Shown here: piece by piece, positions 1 to 7,243 of the stretch
Layout: the number at the start of each line of letters is the position of its first letter
Position numbering within the stretch: the first letter of the stretch is position 1
Assembly (NCBI RefSeq): GCF_001611675.1
Contig: NZ_CP014766.1
Span: 558,001 to 622,000 of the forward strand
DNA: 64,000 nt
Direction of reading: 5' to 3'
Source of the DNA: Pontibacter akesuensis
Lineage (GTDB): Bacteria > Bacteroidota > Bacteroidia > Cytophagales > Hymenobacteraceae
Made by a program: the position numbers and the translations under genes
Notes under the pieces: model-generated
What the model was told of the DNA's origin: nothing
What the model saw: only the letters and a program-made list of their open reading frames with translations
Database searches by the model: none

Positions 1-435
1 TGACCGGAAGTAGCGCGGAGCCACCCACAGCATACCAAACGATTCGGAACCATGCTTGCCCTGCTCCTTGTGGTGCACCTTGTGCGCCATGTTTAAAGCT
101 TTGAGGTAAACATTAGACGTTTTGCCAAACAACCTGATGCGCCGATGTATAAAAATATCGTGTATCAGGAAGTAAGCCACACCATACAGCGTAATGCCCG
201 CTCCTATCCAGAACCTGTAATCTATGGGGTCGGTGCCGAATATAAAAAACAGCATCGACAAAAAGCCATAGTAGGCAAAAAACAGGTCATTTAACTCAAA
301 AGCGTGATTGTGCCTGGTGTGGTGTGACTTGTGGAGAAACCAGAGAAAACCGTGCAGCACATACTTGTGCATTACCCACGCCACTCCTTCCATGGCCACA
401 AACGTCAAAAGCATAATTCCGATGCCTGTCAGCAT
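1..435 (-). CDS. crtZ: Beta-carotene hydroxylase CrtZ (3' end cut by window)
   Basis: Di-iron membrane hydroxylase that adds 3-hydroxyl groups to beta-ionone rings, making zeaxanthin-type carotenoids. Reading from the ATG at 435 there are 145 codons without a stop before the left edge, so only a short C-terminal tail should be missing (family about 150-175 residues). The histidine clusters of the fatty-acid-hydroxylase superfamily are all visible: H23/H28 (HKYVLH), H35-H44 (HKSHHTRHNH), H92/H97 (HDIFIH) and H118/H121/H122 (HKVHH), set between hydrophobic membrane segments. It lies 49 nt downstream of the enoyl-CoA hydratase on the same strand, so cotranscription is possible but the functions are unrelated. 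Family assignment is strong; the exact product spectrum is inferred. Confidence 0.9.
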   Translation of the reverse strand, partial: MLTGIGIMLLTFVAMEGVAWVMHKYVLHGFLWFLHKSHHTRHNHAFELNDLFFAYYGFLSMLFFIFGTDPIDYRFWIGAGITLYGVAYFLIHDIFIHRRIRLFGKTSNVYLKALNMAHKVHHKEQGKHGSESFGMLWVAPRYFRS

Positions 436-484
436 ACTCACAGAACAGTAAGTTTAACCAATAGTTTTGAATAGTAAACAAAGT

Positions 485-1294
485 TTACCACTTTATCTGC
501 TCCTTGTTCAGGAAAGCGGCAATACCGCGCTGGCAATCCTCACTGCTGCGGGCCACGGCATTCATCTCGGCGGCGTACTGCAACCCTTCCTCCAGGCTCA
601 TTCCCTGCACCCGGGCAATCATCTCCTTCGTAGCCTCCATCGACTGCTTTGAGTTTTCGGCGCAGAGTTTTTGGGCAAAGGCAAAAACGCGCGACTCCAG
701 TTCCTCGGCAGGCACCACCCAGTTCACCAGGCCAATCTCCTCAGCCTCGGTAGCCGAAATCAAATCGCCGGTTAGCAGGAGTTGTTTGGCTTTGGCCTCA
801 CCTATTTTGCGCAGCAGGAACACTTTCACGATGGCCGGAATAAAGCCGATCTTTACTTCGGTATAGCCGAACTTCGCCTCCGGCACCGTAAATCCGAAAT
901 CACAAATGGCAGCCAGCCCGCAGCCGCCCGCAATGGCGTGGCCGTGTATCTGGGCAATCACTACTTTTTTGAGGGTATAGATCATCCGGAACAACTCCAT
1001 CAGGTGGGTGGAGTCCAGCAGGTTCTCGTGGTAGTCATTTTCCTGCAGGCGCTGCAGGTACTCCAGGTCGGCGCCGGCGCAAAACACCTTGCCCGCCGCA
1101 CGGAGCACAATCACCTTGCTTGCCTCGTCTTCCTCGGCAAAGGCAAAGGCGCGCTTCAACTCGGTTACAACTTCAAAATTCAGTGCATTTCTTTTTTCTG
1201 GGCGCGACAGGGTGATAAAGCCCACTCTGTCTTTTACCTCATAGTTTACAAATTCCAGTGTTTGCTGTGCAGCAGTGTTGGACACGTCAGTCAT
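485..1294 (-). CDS. Enoyl-CoA hydratase/isomerase family protein
   Basis: Crotonase-fold protein of 269 residues, acting on acyl-CoA esters. The oxyanion-hole segments are visible (FCAGADL at 71-77 and IAGGCGLA at 121-128). One catalytic acid is present (E146 in FGYTEVKIG), but the position that holds the other glutamate in classical hydratases (GGGxE) reads GGCG, so chemistry may differ from a textbook hydratase. It is transcribed divergently from the paaR-paaABCD cluster, with the PaaR operator in the shared spacer. A role in phenylacetate-ring beta-oxidation (PaaF/PaaG step) or branched-chain methylglutaconyl-CoA hydration are both possible; context favours the former, and the subfamily cannot be settled from sequence reading alone. 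Confidence 0.85.
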   Translation of the reverse strand: MTDVSNTAAQQTLEFVNYEVKDRVGFITLSRPEKRNALNFEVVTELKRAFAFAEEDEASKVIVLRAAGKVFCAGADLEYLQRLQENDYHENLLDSTHLMELFRMIYTLKKVVIAQIHGHAIAGGCGLAAICDFGFTVPEAKFGYTEVKIGFIPAIVKVFLLRKIGEAKAKQLLLTGDLISATEAEEIGLVNWVVPAEELESRVFAFAQKLCAENSKQSMEATKEMIARVQGMSLEEGLQYAAEMNAVARSSEDCQRGIAAFLNKEQIKW

Positions 1295-1489
1295 GGTAGC
1301 TCGTCTTTATATCTTTCGGAAATAATTAGCCTGGAAAACAAATATACGCAAGTATGGGCGCAAAGCTTTCTTTACTCCCTCTTAATACGGCTATTCCCCA
1401 AACGCGCACGCACGCAGCTCTTTTAAAAGTATAACCAGGCACATTCCGTCAGTATCAACCTTTTACCAGACGAAACGTTTAAAAATATA

Positions 1490-1521
1490 TTTGCTAACGA
1501 ACGTTAGGTTGCATATATTTG
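1490..1521 (+). promoter_or_regulatory. Bacteroidota-type promoter of paaR
   Basis: TTTG at 1490-1493 and TATATTTG at 1514-1521 fit the TTTG / TAnnTTTG consensus of Bacteroidota housekeeping promoters, with 20 nt between the elements. Transcription would begin near 1528, leaving almost no leader before the ATG at 1532. The palindromic operator fills the space between the two elements. Confidence 0.6.
1494..1507. promoter_or_regulatory. PaaR-type operator CTAACGAACGTTAG
   Basis: A 14-bp palindrome with 6-bp perfect arms (CTAACG/CGTTAG) around two bases. It agrees at every fixed position with the pseudopalindrome CNAACGNNCGTTNG that I recall as the site of the phenylacetate repressor PaaR of Thermus thermophilus. 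It sits exactly between the -33 and -7 elements of the paaR promoter and in the spacer shared with the divergent hydratase gene, so it is placed for repression of at least one and perhaps both transcripts. Release by phenylacetyl-CoA is inferred from the family. Confidence 0.7.
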
Positions 1522-1531
1522 TTAGATATAT

Positions 1532-2155
1532 ATGGAGGTACTATTGAGCAGAAAAGAACAGATAGAGAAAACAGCCACGGCGCTTTTTAAGTCAAAGGGT
1601 TTTTCAGCTACTTCCATGCGTGACCTGGCGAATGCGCTGGGTATTGAGGCCGCCAGTATTTACTCCCACATCAAATCGAAAGAGGAAATACTGCAGCGGG
1701 TTTGCTTTAAGATGGCGCAGGAGTTTTTTGAGGCCATTGATGCCGCCGAAGCGAATGCGGGCACTGCTACAGACCGACTGAAACGTGCCATTGCCGCCCA
1801 CGTGCAGGTGCTCACTCAGAACACAGAGGCCTCTGCCGTGTTCCTGCACGAGTGGCGCCACCTGAGTGAGCCGATGCTGGCAACTTTCCTTTCGCTGCGC
1901 GACAAGTATGAGGCCCGCTTTCGGAACATCATCAGCACGGGCATCAGCAGCGGCGAGTTTAGTGTGCCGGACGAGAAATTTGCCGTGCTCACGATACTGT
2001 CGGGGCTAAACTGGATTCATACCTGGTACAAGCCGGAAGGCAAAATGACACCGGCTGAGATTGCCGAAAACCTGACACAAATGCTACTAAATGGCCTGAC
2101 GACAAAAAAGCAGGCTTTGTACGATACACACGCTCACCTTAATACACCTAACTAG
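1532..2155 (+). CDS. paaR: TetR-family repressor, PaaR-like
   Basis: TetR regulator of 207 residues: N-terminal helix-turn-helix (TSMRDLANALGIEAASIYSH, about residues 27-46) and a helical ligand-binding domain. It starts the paaABCD run, 71 nt upstream of paaA, and its own promoter contains a PaaR-type palindrome, so it is best read as the autoregulated repressor of the phenylacetate genes, with phenylacetyl-CoA as the likely inducer (known for PaaR homologues, inferred here). Start: ATG 1532 is used, but TTG 1544 is a real alternative, since it follows GGAGG at 1534-1538 with good spacing and gives a normal TetR N-terminus (SRKEQIEKTATALF). FadR-like acyl-CoA regulators are a less likely reading. 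Confidence 0.85.
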   Translation: MEVLLSRKEQIEKTATALFKSKGFSATSMRDLANALGIEAASIYSHIKSKEEILQRVCFKMAQEFFEAIDAAEANAGTATDRLKRAIAAHVQVLTQNTEASAVFLHEWRHLSEPMLATFLSLRDKYEARFRNIISTGISSGEFSVPDEKFAVLTILSGLNWIHTWYKPEGKMTPAEIAENLTQMLLNGLTTKKQALYDTHAHLNTPN

Positions 2156-2226
2156 TCTACCTTTATCAGCTGGGCCGGAAACGGCTCAGCAACCTTTTAT
2201 TCTTGAACCTTTAAACTATAGATATT

Positions 2227-3213
2227 ATGTACGGAGGAGGAAACGTTTTCGAGGCTACTAAATTCGACGACCTGCAGACAGAAGACCCTGCAAAAATGGC
2301 CGAGTTCGAAGCCCGCATCGCGCGCGGTGAGAAGATCGAGCCGAACGACTGGATGCCAAGTTTGTACCGCAAGCAGCTGATCCGCATGATCGAGCAGCAT
2401 GCGCATTCTGAAATTATCGGTGCCCTGCCAGAAGGCACCTGGATTACGCGTGCCCCCGGCTTCCGCCGCAAAATGGCGCAGATGGCTAAGGTGCAAGACG
2501 AGGTAGGACACGCGCAGTTGCTTTACTCTGCCGCTGAAACACTCGGCAAGTCGCGTGAGCAAATGCTTACGGACCTGATCAATGGCAAGTCGAAGTACTC
2601 CAACGTGTTCAACTACCCAGCCTATACTTGGGCAGATTCCAATATTATCTCCTGGTTGATTGACGCGGGTGCGATTGTGAACCAGATGGCGAATGCCAAA
2701 GGCTCTTATGGTCCTTACTCCCGCGCACTGGAGCGTATTTGTGCCGAAGAGGCTTTCCACCTGAAGTATGGCCACGATGCCGTGGTACATATGGCAACAG
2801 GATCTCCGAAGCAGCGCGAAATGATTCAGGCAGCGCTTAACCGCTGGTGGCCTCCGATCATGACCTTCTTCGGTCCGTCCGATAAAATGAGTACGCATAC
2901 TGAAACGCTCATGCGCTGGAAGGTAAAAATGGCTTCCAACGACGAATGCCGTCAGCAGTTCCTAGACATGTACGTGCCGAAGATCTGGGAGCTTGGATTA
3001 ACCCTTCCTGATCCGAACCTGAAGAAGAATGCTGCCACCGGCGAGTGGGAGTTTACAGAGCCGGATTGGGATGAGTTTAAGCGCGTGATCAATGGCGATG
3101 GCCCGTGTAACGCCGAGCGCCTTGCTGTACGCCGTACTGCTGAAGAGCGCGGTGCCTGGGTACGCCACGCCCTGCTCAACCCAAAAGCGAAATACGTGAA
3201 GCCGCTAGCTTAG
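2227..3213 (+). CDS. paaA: Phenylacetyl-CoA 1,2-epoxidase catalytic subunit PaaA
   Basis: Catalytic alpha subunit of the ring-epoxidising multicomponent monooxygenase, which with PaaC forms the catalytic core and converts phenylacetyl-CoA to its ring-1,2-epoxide with O2 and electrons from PaaE. The protein has 328 residues, close to the usual 310-330. Carboxylate-bridged di-iron motifs are visible: E62 (HAHSEIIG), E92/H95 (DEVGH) and E174/E175/H178 (EEAFH). First structural gene of paaABCD; the 71-nt gap after paaR has no terminator or second operator, so both are probably one transcript. A small inverted repeat, CCGCTA-gct-TAGCGG, spans the stop codon. Identification is secure. Confidence 0.97.
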   Translation: MYGGGNVFEATKFDDLQTEDPAKMAEFEARIARGEKIEPNDWMPSLYRKQLIRMIEQHAHSEIIGALPEGTWITRAPGFRRKMAQMAKVQDEVGHAQLLYSAAETLGKSREQMLTDLINGKSKYSNVFNYPAYTWADSNIISWLIDAGAIVNQMANAKGSYGPYSRALERICAEEAFHLKYGHDAVVHMATGSPKQREMIQAALNRWWPPIMTFFGPSDKMSTHTETLMRWKVKMASNDECRQQFLDMYVPKIWELGLTLPDPNLKKNAATGEWEFTEPDWDEFKRVINGDGPCNAERLAVRRTAEERGAWVRHALLNPKAKYVKPLA

Positions 3214-3238
3214 CGGCAATTATAAAATTAGAAATCTT

Positions 3239-3314
3239 GAATTATGAATGGCAGTATGAGAAAAGCCCTTGTGCAGTTTCTCATACATCATTTATAATTC
3301 ATCATTCATAATTC
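3239..3314. repeat. AT-rich intergenic inverted repeat between paaA and paaB
   Basis: Nested palindromes: outer 12-bp perfect arms GAATTATGAATG (3239-3250) and its complement (3303-3314), and inner 10-bp perfect arms GTATGAGAAA (3254-3263) and its complement (3277-3286). The 14-mer GAATTATGAATGGC recurs at 29337-29350 between iscS and iscU, so this is a dispersed element. As a hairpin inside an operon it could tune paaA versus paaB mRNA levels. Confidence 0.7.
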
Positions 3315-3320
3315 AGAAAG

Positions 3321-3956
3321 ATGAGCTTAAAGTCCCTTGACCCGAGAGTAACACGGTTAAACCTGCCCGAGGGCGAGGTGCCGCCGATGGAGGAAAAGTC
3401 CGAACTAGACCAGTTTGAAACGTACGAGGTGTTCCATCAGAAGAAGGACGGTGCCGCCCACACCTATGTTGGACCGGTGCATGCCCCGAACGAAGATGTG
3501 GCTTTCCTTTTTGCCAAAGAGCAGTATAGCCGCCGCTTTGCGTGTGTTGGCCTCTGGATTGCCCGCACCGAGAACATACAGGTAACGCCTTATGGCAACG
3601 ATGGTGAAATCGTGTATGACATGCTGCGTGTGGAGGAGCCTGCCCAGAGAAGCGAGCAACCTGAGCCTTACGAGATTTTCCACCTGAAAAAGCGCGGCAA
3701 AGCGCATGCCCACGCCGGCCGTGTGATGGCAACTTCGTACATAGAAGCGTTACAGGAGGCAAAGCAGCAATTCGGCGACAAAGGCCCAATCGTGAATGTG
3801 TGGGTAGTGAAGTCAAGCGATGTGCTGCAGTCGGCCGAGGAAGACAAGGACATGTGGACGACGGTGCCGGACAAAAAATACCGCGAGGCCATTGCCTATA
3901 AGGTAATGGACAAGATCACAAAGTATAAAGAAGCCCATAAAAATACACCTGCCTAA
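3321..3956 (+). CDS. paaB: Phenylacetyl-CoA epoxidase subunit PaaB, tandem-domain form
   Basis: Small non-catalytic subunit of the PaaABCE monooxygenase, thought to link complexes. Instead of the roughly 95 residues of the Escherichia coli protein it has 211 and carries two PaaB units: residues about 34-87 (YEVFHQKKDG...VGLWIAR) and about 116-170 (YEIFHLKKRG...VNVWVVK), followed by a charged tail (PDKKYREAIAYK). Both units keep the Y-E-(V/I)-F-H-x-K-K core and the A-x-(Q/K)-x-x-(Y/F) helix. The stop codon overlaps the paaC start by one base, indicating translational coupling. Duplication followed by fusion is the simplest explanation; whether all Cytophagales share it I cannot tell here. Confidence 0.93.
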   Translation: MSLKSLDPRVTRLNLPEGEVPPMEEKSELDQFETYEVFHQKKDGAAHTYVGPVHAPNEDVAFLFAKEQYSRRFACVGLWIARTENIQVTPYGNDGEIVYDMLRVEEPAQRSEQPEPYEIFHLKKRGKAHAHAGRVMATSYIEALQEAKQQFGDKGPIVNVWVVKSSDVLQSAEEDKDMWTTVPDKKYREAIAYKVMDKITKYKEAHKNTPA

Positions 3957-4711
3957 TGAACGAGCAAGCGATAAAAGACCTGTTATACAAACTGGCCGAC
4001 GACCAGCTTATACTTGGCCACCGCAACTCCGAATGGACCGGCTTTGGCCCTATCCTGGAGGAGGACATTGCTTTCTCTTCCATGGCGCAGGACAAGATCG
4101 GCCACAGCCTGGCCTTTTACACCTTGCTGCACGAGCTTGGCGAAGCAGACCCTGATACAGTTGCTTTTACCCGCAACGCCAATCAGTTCCACAACAGCCA
4201 ACTGGTGGAGTTGCCGAACGGTGAGTATGACTTCAGCCTGATCCGACATTTCCTGTACGACAACGCCGAGATCATCCGGTTTGAGATGCTGTCGCAGTCT
4301 GCGTATGAGCCGATTGCCAAGGTGGCCATGAAACTGAAGGGCGAGGTAAAATACCACGTGCTGCACGCCAACACCTGGATCAAGAACCTTGGATCATCCA
4401 CAGAAGAGGCAGTGCTTCGCCTGCAGTCTTCCCTAAATGAGGCGCTGCCCTATGCTTTGGGTATGTTTGAAGTATCCAAGTATGAGCAGGAGTTGATTGA
4501 TGCTGGAGTGTATGCAGGCGAGGAAGCCGTAAAAGCTGAGTGGCTGCAGCGCATCCAGACAGTGCTTGACAAAACTGAGCTAACGCTGCCTGATCTAGCG
4601 AGTATAACTCCCAAATTCGGCGGACGCTACGGGGAGCACACTGAGCACCTGCAGCCACTGGTAGAGGAAATGTCAGAAGTTTTCAAGATCGACCCAACGG
4701 CTGAGTGGTAG
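3956..4711 (+). CDS. paaC: Phenylacetyl-CoA epoxidase structural subunit PaaC
   Basis: Ferritin-like beta subunit of 251 residues, the normal size, which pairs with PaaA to form the epoxidase heterodimer and has lost the metal site in characterised homologues. Recognisable segments include DDQLILGHRNSEWTGFGP near the N-terminus, EEDIAFSSMAQDKIGH, and the C-terminal FGGRYGEHTEHLQPL. ATG 3956 shares one base with the paaB stop (TAATG). The gene ends 121 nt before paaD, a gap filled by a palindromic repeat. Confidence 0.95.
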   Translation: MNEQAIKDLLYKLADDQLILGHRNSEWTGFGPILEEDIAFSSMAQDKIGHSLAFYTLLHELGEADPDTVAFTRNANQFHNSQLVELPNGEYDFSLIRHFLYDNAEIIRFEMLSQSAYEPIAKVAMKLKGEVKYHVLHANTWIKNLGSSTEEAVLRLQSSLNEALPYALGMFEVSKYEQELIDAGVYAGEEAVKAEWLQRIQTVLDKTELTLPDLASITPKFGGRYGEHTEHLQPLVEEMSEVFKIDPTAEW

Positions 4712-4734
4712 TTTTTGATGCGTAGCACGACATA

Positions 4735-4822
4735 CGTATCAAGTAGCACGATTTTATCGTGTAATTAAACACTCCTATCATATTCATTAAATCGTGGTAC
4801 GTGCGTCGTGCTACTTGATACG
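4735..4822. repeat. 17-bp inverted repeat between paaC and paaD
   Basis: CGTATCAAGTAGCACGA at 4735-4751 is exactly complementary to 4806-4822, 54 nt apart. A related GTAGCACGAC at 4722-4731 makes the arms partly repeated. The structure ends 10 nt before the paaD start and would form a long stem in the operon mRNA. No copy of the arm was noticed elsewhere in the window. Confidence 0.75.
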
Positions 4823-4832
4823 ATCACTAAAA

Positions 4833-5318
4833 ATGGAGCTAACCAAAGAACACATACTAACGCTGCTTGAGGAGGTAAAAGACCCCGAGATTCCGGTGCT
4901 CTCGCTGGTGGACCTGGGGGTGATAACGGGTGTGGAGATTTCGGAAGACGAGCACGTAACGGTGAACATGACGCCCACCTTTGCCGGTTGCCCTGCCATG
5001 GATTACATGAAGAAGGATGTGGAGCGCACCCTCGACAAGCACGGCATCAGTAAGCACACGGTGATTATGTCGTTTGATAAACCCTGGGACAGCAACAAAA
5101 TTTCAGACAAGGGACGGCAGCACCTGAAGGAGTTCGGCTTAGCTCCGCCCCCCAAGTATAACATGGTGCTGGACCTGGATATTCTGGAATACGCCACCTG
5201 CCCCTACTGCAACAGCGACAACACGAGCATGCGCACACCATTTGGACCTACCCTTTGCCGCTCCATGCACTACTGCAACGATTGCCGCCAAATGTTCGAA
5301 CAGTTCAAGCCGCTGTAG
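4833..5318 (+). CDS. paaD: PaaD, MIP18-type Fe-S maturation protein of the PAA epoxidase
   Basis: Needed for PaaABCE activity, probably by helping assemble Fe-S or di-iron centres. An N-terminal MIP18/DUF59 domain (residues about 5-85; DPEIP at 17-21, C53 in TFAGCPA) is followed by a C-terminal zinc ribbon with C123, C126, C142, C148 and C151. Start: ATG 4833 gives a standard N-terminus (MELTKEHILTLLEEV), whereas an in-frame ATG at 4794 would put 13 residues inside the upstream inverted repeat. Length 161 residues fits the family. Last gene of the plus-strand paa run, ending before the strong bidirectional terminator at 5329-5386. Confidence 0.94.
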   Translation: MELTKEHILTLLEEVKDPEIPVLSLVDLGVITGVEISEDEHVTVNMTPTFAGCPAMDYMKKDVERTLDKHGISKHTVIMSFDKPWDSNKISDKGRQHLKEFGLAPPPKYNMVLDLDILEYATCPYCNSDNTSMRTPFGPTLCRSMHYCNDCRQMFEQFKPL

Positions 5319-5328
5319 CAACAGCATC

Positions 5329-5386
5329 AAGTATAAAAGAGGAGCGCCTGCTATAGTGTTATAGCAGGCGCTCCTCTTTTATACTT
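5329..5386. terminator. Bidirectional terminator with 27-bp perfect stem
   Basis: Arms 5329-5355 and 5360-5386 are perfectly complementary around GTGT. The GC-rich core is flanked by AAAAGA/TCTTTT and the outermost bases are AAGTATA and TATACTT, the dispersed heptamer. A-tract and U-tract on the two sides serve paaD on the plus strand and the convergent peptidase gene on the minus strand. Confidence 0.9.
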
Positions 5387-5395
5387 AGTTTAATC

Positions 5396-7129
5396 TTATA
5401 TCTGCGCCATTTCCTCTTTCACAAAATCAACAAGACTTTTGATGTAGTCCGTGCTGAAGTCGAATTTAATGCCAGCTGCCTCGTATACTTCACCAATGGA
5501 TACGGTATAGCCCAGGCTCAGGGCACGCTTATAAGCAGCCAACCCTTCAGCTGGATTCTCTTTGTAGTTCTTCCAGACAGCTATCGCACCAAGCTGCGCC
5601 ATGGCGTACTCAATGTAATAGAATGGCACCTCGTAAATGTGCAGCTGCTTTTGCCACATGAAAGGCTTATACTTCTCCAGCCCTTCCCAACTCACCTCTT
5701 TGTGGTTGAAGGTGTTGAAGATGGTTACCCACTCCTGGTGGCGCTCCTCTTGCGTCTGCTCCGGGTGCTCGTACAGCCAATGCTGAAACTTATCGACGGT
5801 GGCTACCCATGGAAAAGTTTCCAGCACACTTTCCATGTGCGTTTTTTTCGCACGCTTCAGCTCGTCCTCATCCTCGAAGAAGGTATCCCAGTAATCCATC
5901 GAGATCAGCTCCATCGACATGGAGGCCAATTCGGCCACTTCTGACGGTGGGTGCTTAAAGGCGTTCAATCTCAAGTCGCGGGTCAGAAAGGAATGTACCG
6001 CGTGGCCGCCTTCATGCAGCATCGTGATCACGTCGCGCAGGCTGGAGGTGGCGTTCATAAAGATAAACGGCACGCCCACCTCATCCAGTGGGTAGTTATA
6101 GCCGCCAGGTGCCTTGCCCTTTCTGGATTCCAGATCCAGGTGACCCATGGCACGCATCGTGGCCAGACAATCGCCTAGAAAAGTATCCAGTTTATAGAAC
6201 ACCTGCACCGTCTTCTCCATCAGCTCCTCGCCTGTCTGGAACGGCTCCAGCGGTTTTCGTCCTGTCGGGTCCACATCTAGGTCCCAGGGCCGGAGCTCGT
6301 CAACACCTAACTGTTCTTTGCGCTCCTGATCAATTTTGGTGAGCAGTGGCACAATCGTCTCCTCAATAGAATCATGGAAGTCGAAGCAGTCTTGTGGAGT
6401 ATAGTCGAAGCGCCCCATGGCGGCAAACATGTAATCACGAAAGTTTTCAAAGCCAGCATTCTTGGCCACCTGGTGGCGCAGCTTCAGCAGCTCGTCAAAC
6501 AGGTCGTCCAACTTCTGGTGGTCTTCGAACCGCCGCTCCTGCACCGCACGCCACGCTTCTTCGCGCTGGGCTCTGTCTGTGCGTTTCAGGCGATCGGCAG
6601 CACGTTGCAGCGTTACCTCTTCCCCATCCAACGTCACCGTCATGGCGCCCGTAATGGCGGCATATTGCTGTTGTTTTGTGCTGATTTCAGTCTGCAGCGG
6701 GATATTCTCTTCCCGGAAAATTTCCAATGCGCGTTCCACCCCGCGCAAATAGATTCTATACTTTTCCTTGTCCAGCGCTTCCCTGTATGTCGAGTTGATC
6801 AGCTTCAGATTAAGCTCATGATCGAGCGGTGCAATATTGGGCTCTATCTCTGAAATAAAATACTGAAAAGCCTGTGTGGTTTCCTCATTCTGAGTGTCAC
6901 AAGTCATGCGGATATAGCGCCACCCCAAGTCCTCTGAAAGCACGCTTTCCAGTTCACTTCGGTCTTGCATCCACTTTTCGAGTTCCTCTACGCTGTTCAC
7001 CCCACGCGCCTGAAGTTCCTCGAAGTATGGCTTGATAGTTTCCCATTTGTCTACCCTGAAATCCTCCGAAAGGTAGGCCCGTGGTTTACGCCTGGGAATG
7101 ATTAGGTTTGTTGTTTGTTGCGTTGTCAT
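5396..7129 (-). CDS. M3-family oligoendopeptidase (PepF-like)
   Basis: Zinc metallopeptidase of 577 residues that cleaves short peptides in the cytoplasm; there is no signal peptide. The gluzincin motif HEGGH lies at residues 372-376 with a downstream acidic ligand region SEVAELASM near 396-404, as in oligoendopeptidase F and related M3 enzymes. It lies between paaD and paaE, converging on paaD with a shared terminator. Nothing in the sequence ties it to phenylacetate metabolism. Family assignment is firm; substrate is unknown. Confidence 0.92.
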   Translation of the reverse strand: MTTQQTTNLIIPRRKPRAYLSEDFRVDKWETIKPYFEELQARGVNSVEELEKWMQDRSELESVLSEDLGWRYIRMTCDTQNEETTQAFQYFISEIEPNIAPLDHELNLKLINSTYREALDKEKYRIYLRGVERALEIFREENIPLQTEISTKQQQYAAITGAMTVTLDGEEVTLQRAADRLKRTDRAQREEAWRAVQERRFEDHQKLDDLFDELLKLRHQVAKNAGFENFRDYMFAAMGRFDYTPQDCFDFHDSIEETIVPLLTKIDQERKEQLGVDELRPWDLDVDPTGRKPLEPFQTGEELMEKTVQVFYKLDTFLGDCLATMRAMGHLDLESRKGKAPGGYNYPLDEVGVPFIFMNATSSLRDVITMLHEGGHAVHSFLTRDLRLNAFKHPPSEVAELASMSMELISMDYWDTFFEDEDELKRAKKTHMESVLETFPWVATVDKFQHWLYEHPEQTQEERHQEWVTIFNTFNHKEVSWEGLEKYKPFMWQKQLHIYEVPFYYIEYAMAQLGAIAVWKNYKENPAEGLAAYKRALSLGYTVSIGEVYEAAGIKFDFSTDYIKSLVDFVKEEMAQI

Positions 7130-7189
7130 TTTGGCGAGAGTGTTTTAGAAGTACAATATAGCTAGTTCTTATGAAAGTACAAAAAAAGA

Positions 7190-7221
7190 GCAGCGCCATA
7201 AGAAAAATCCTCTGGCGCTGC
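7190..7221 (-). terminator. Terminator downstream of paaE
   Basis: GCAGCGCCA (7190-7198) pairs with TGGCGCTGC (7213-7221). Read on the minus strand the stem is followed by CTCTTTTTTT, a proper U-tract, so it closes the paaE transcript before the peptidase gene. Confidence 0.8.
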
Positions 7222-7243
7222 CCTTATATACGTTTCAAAACCC

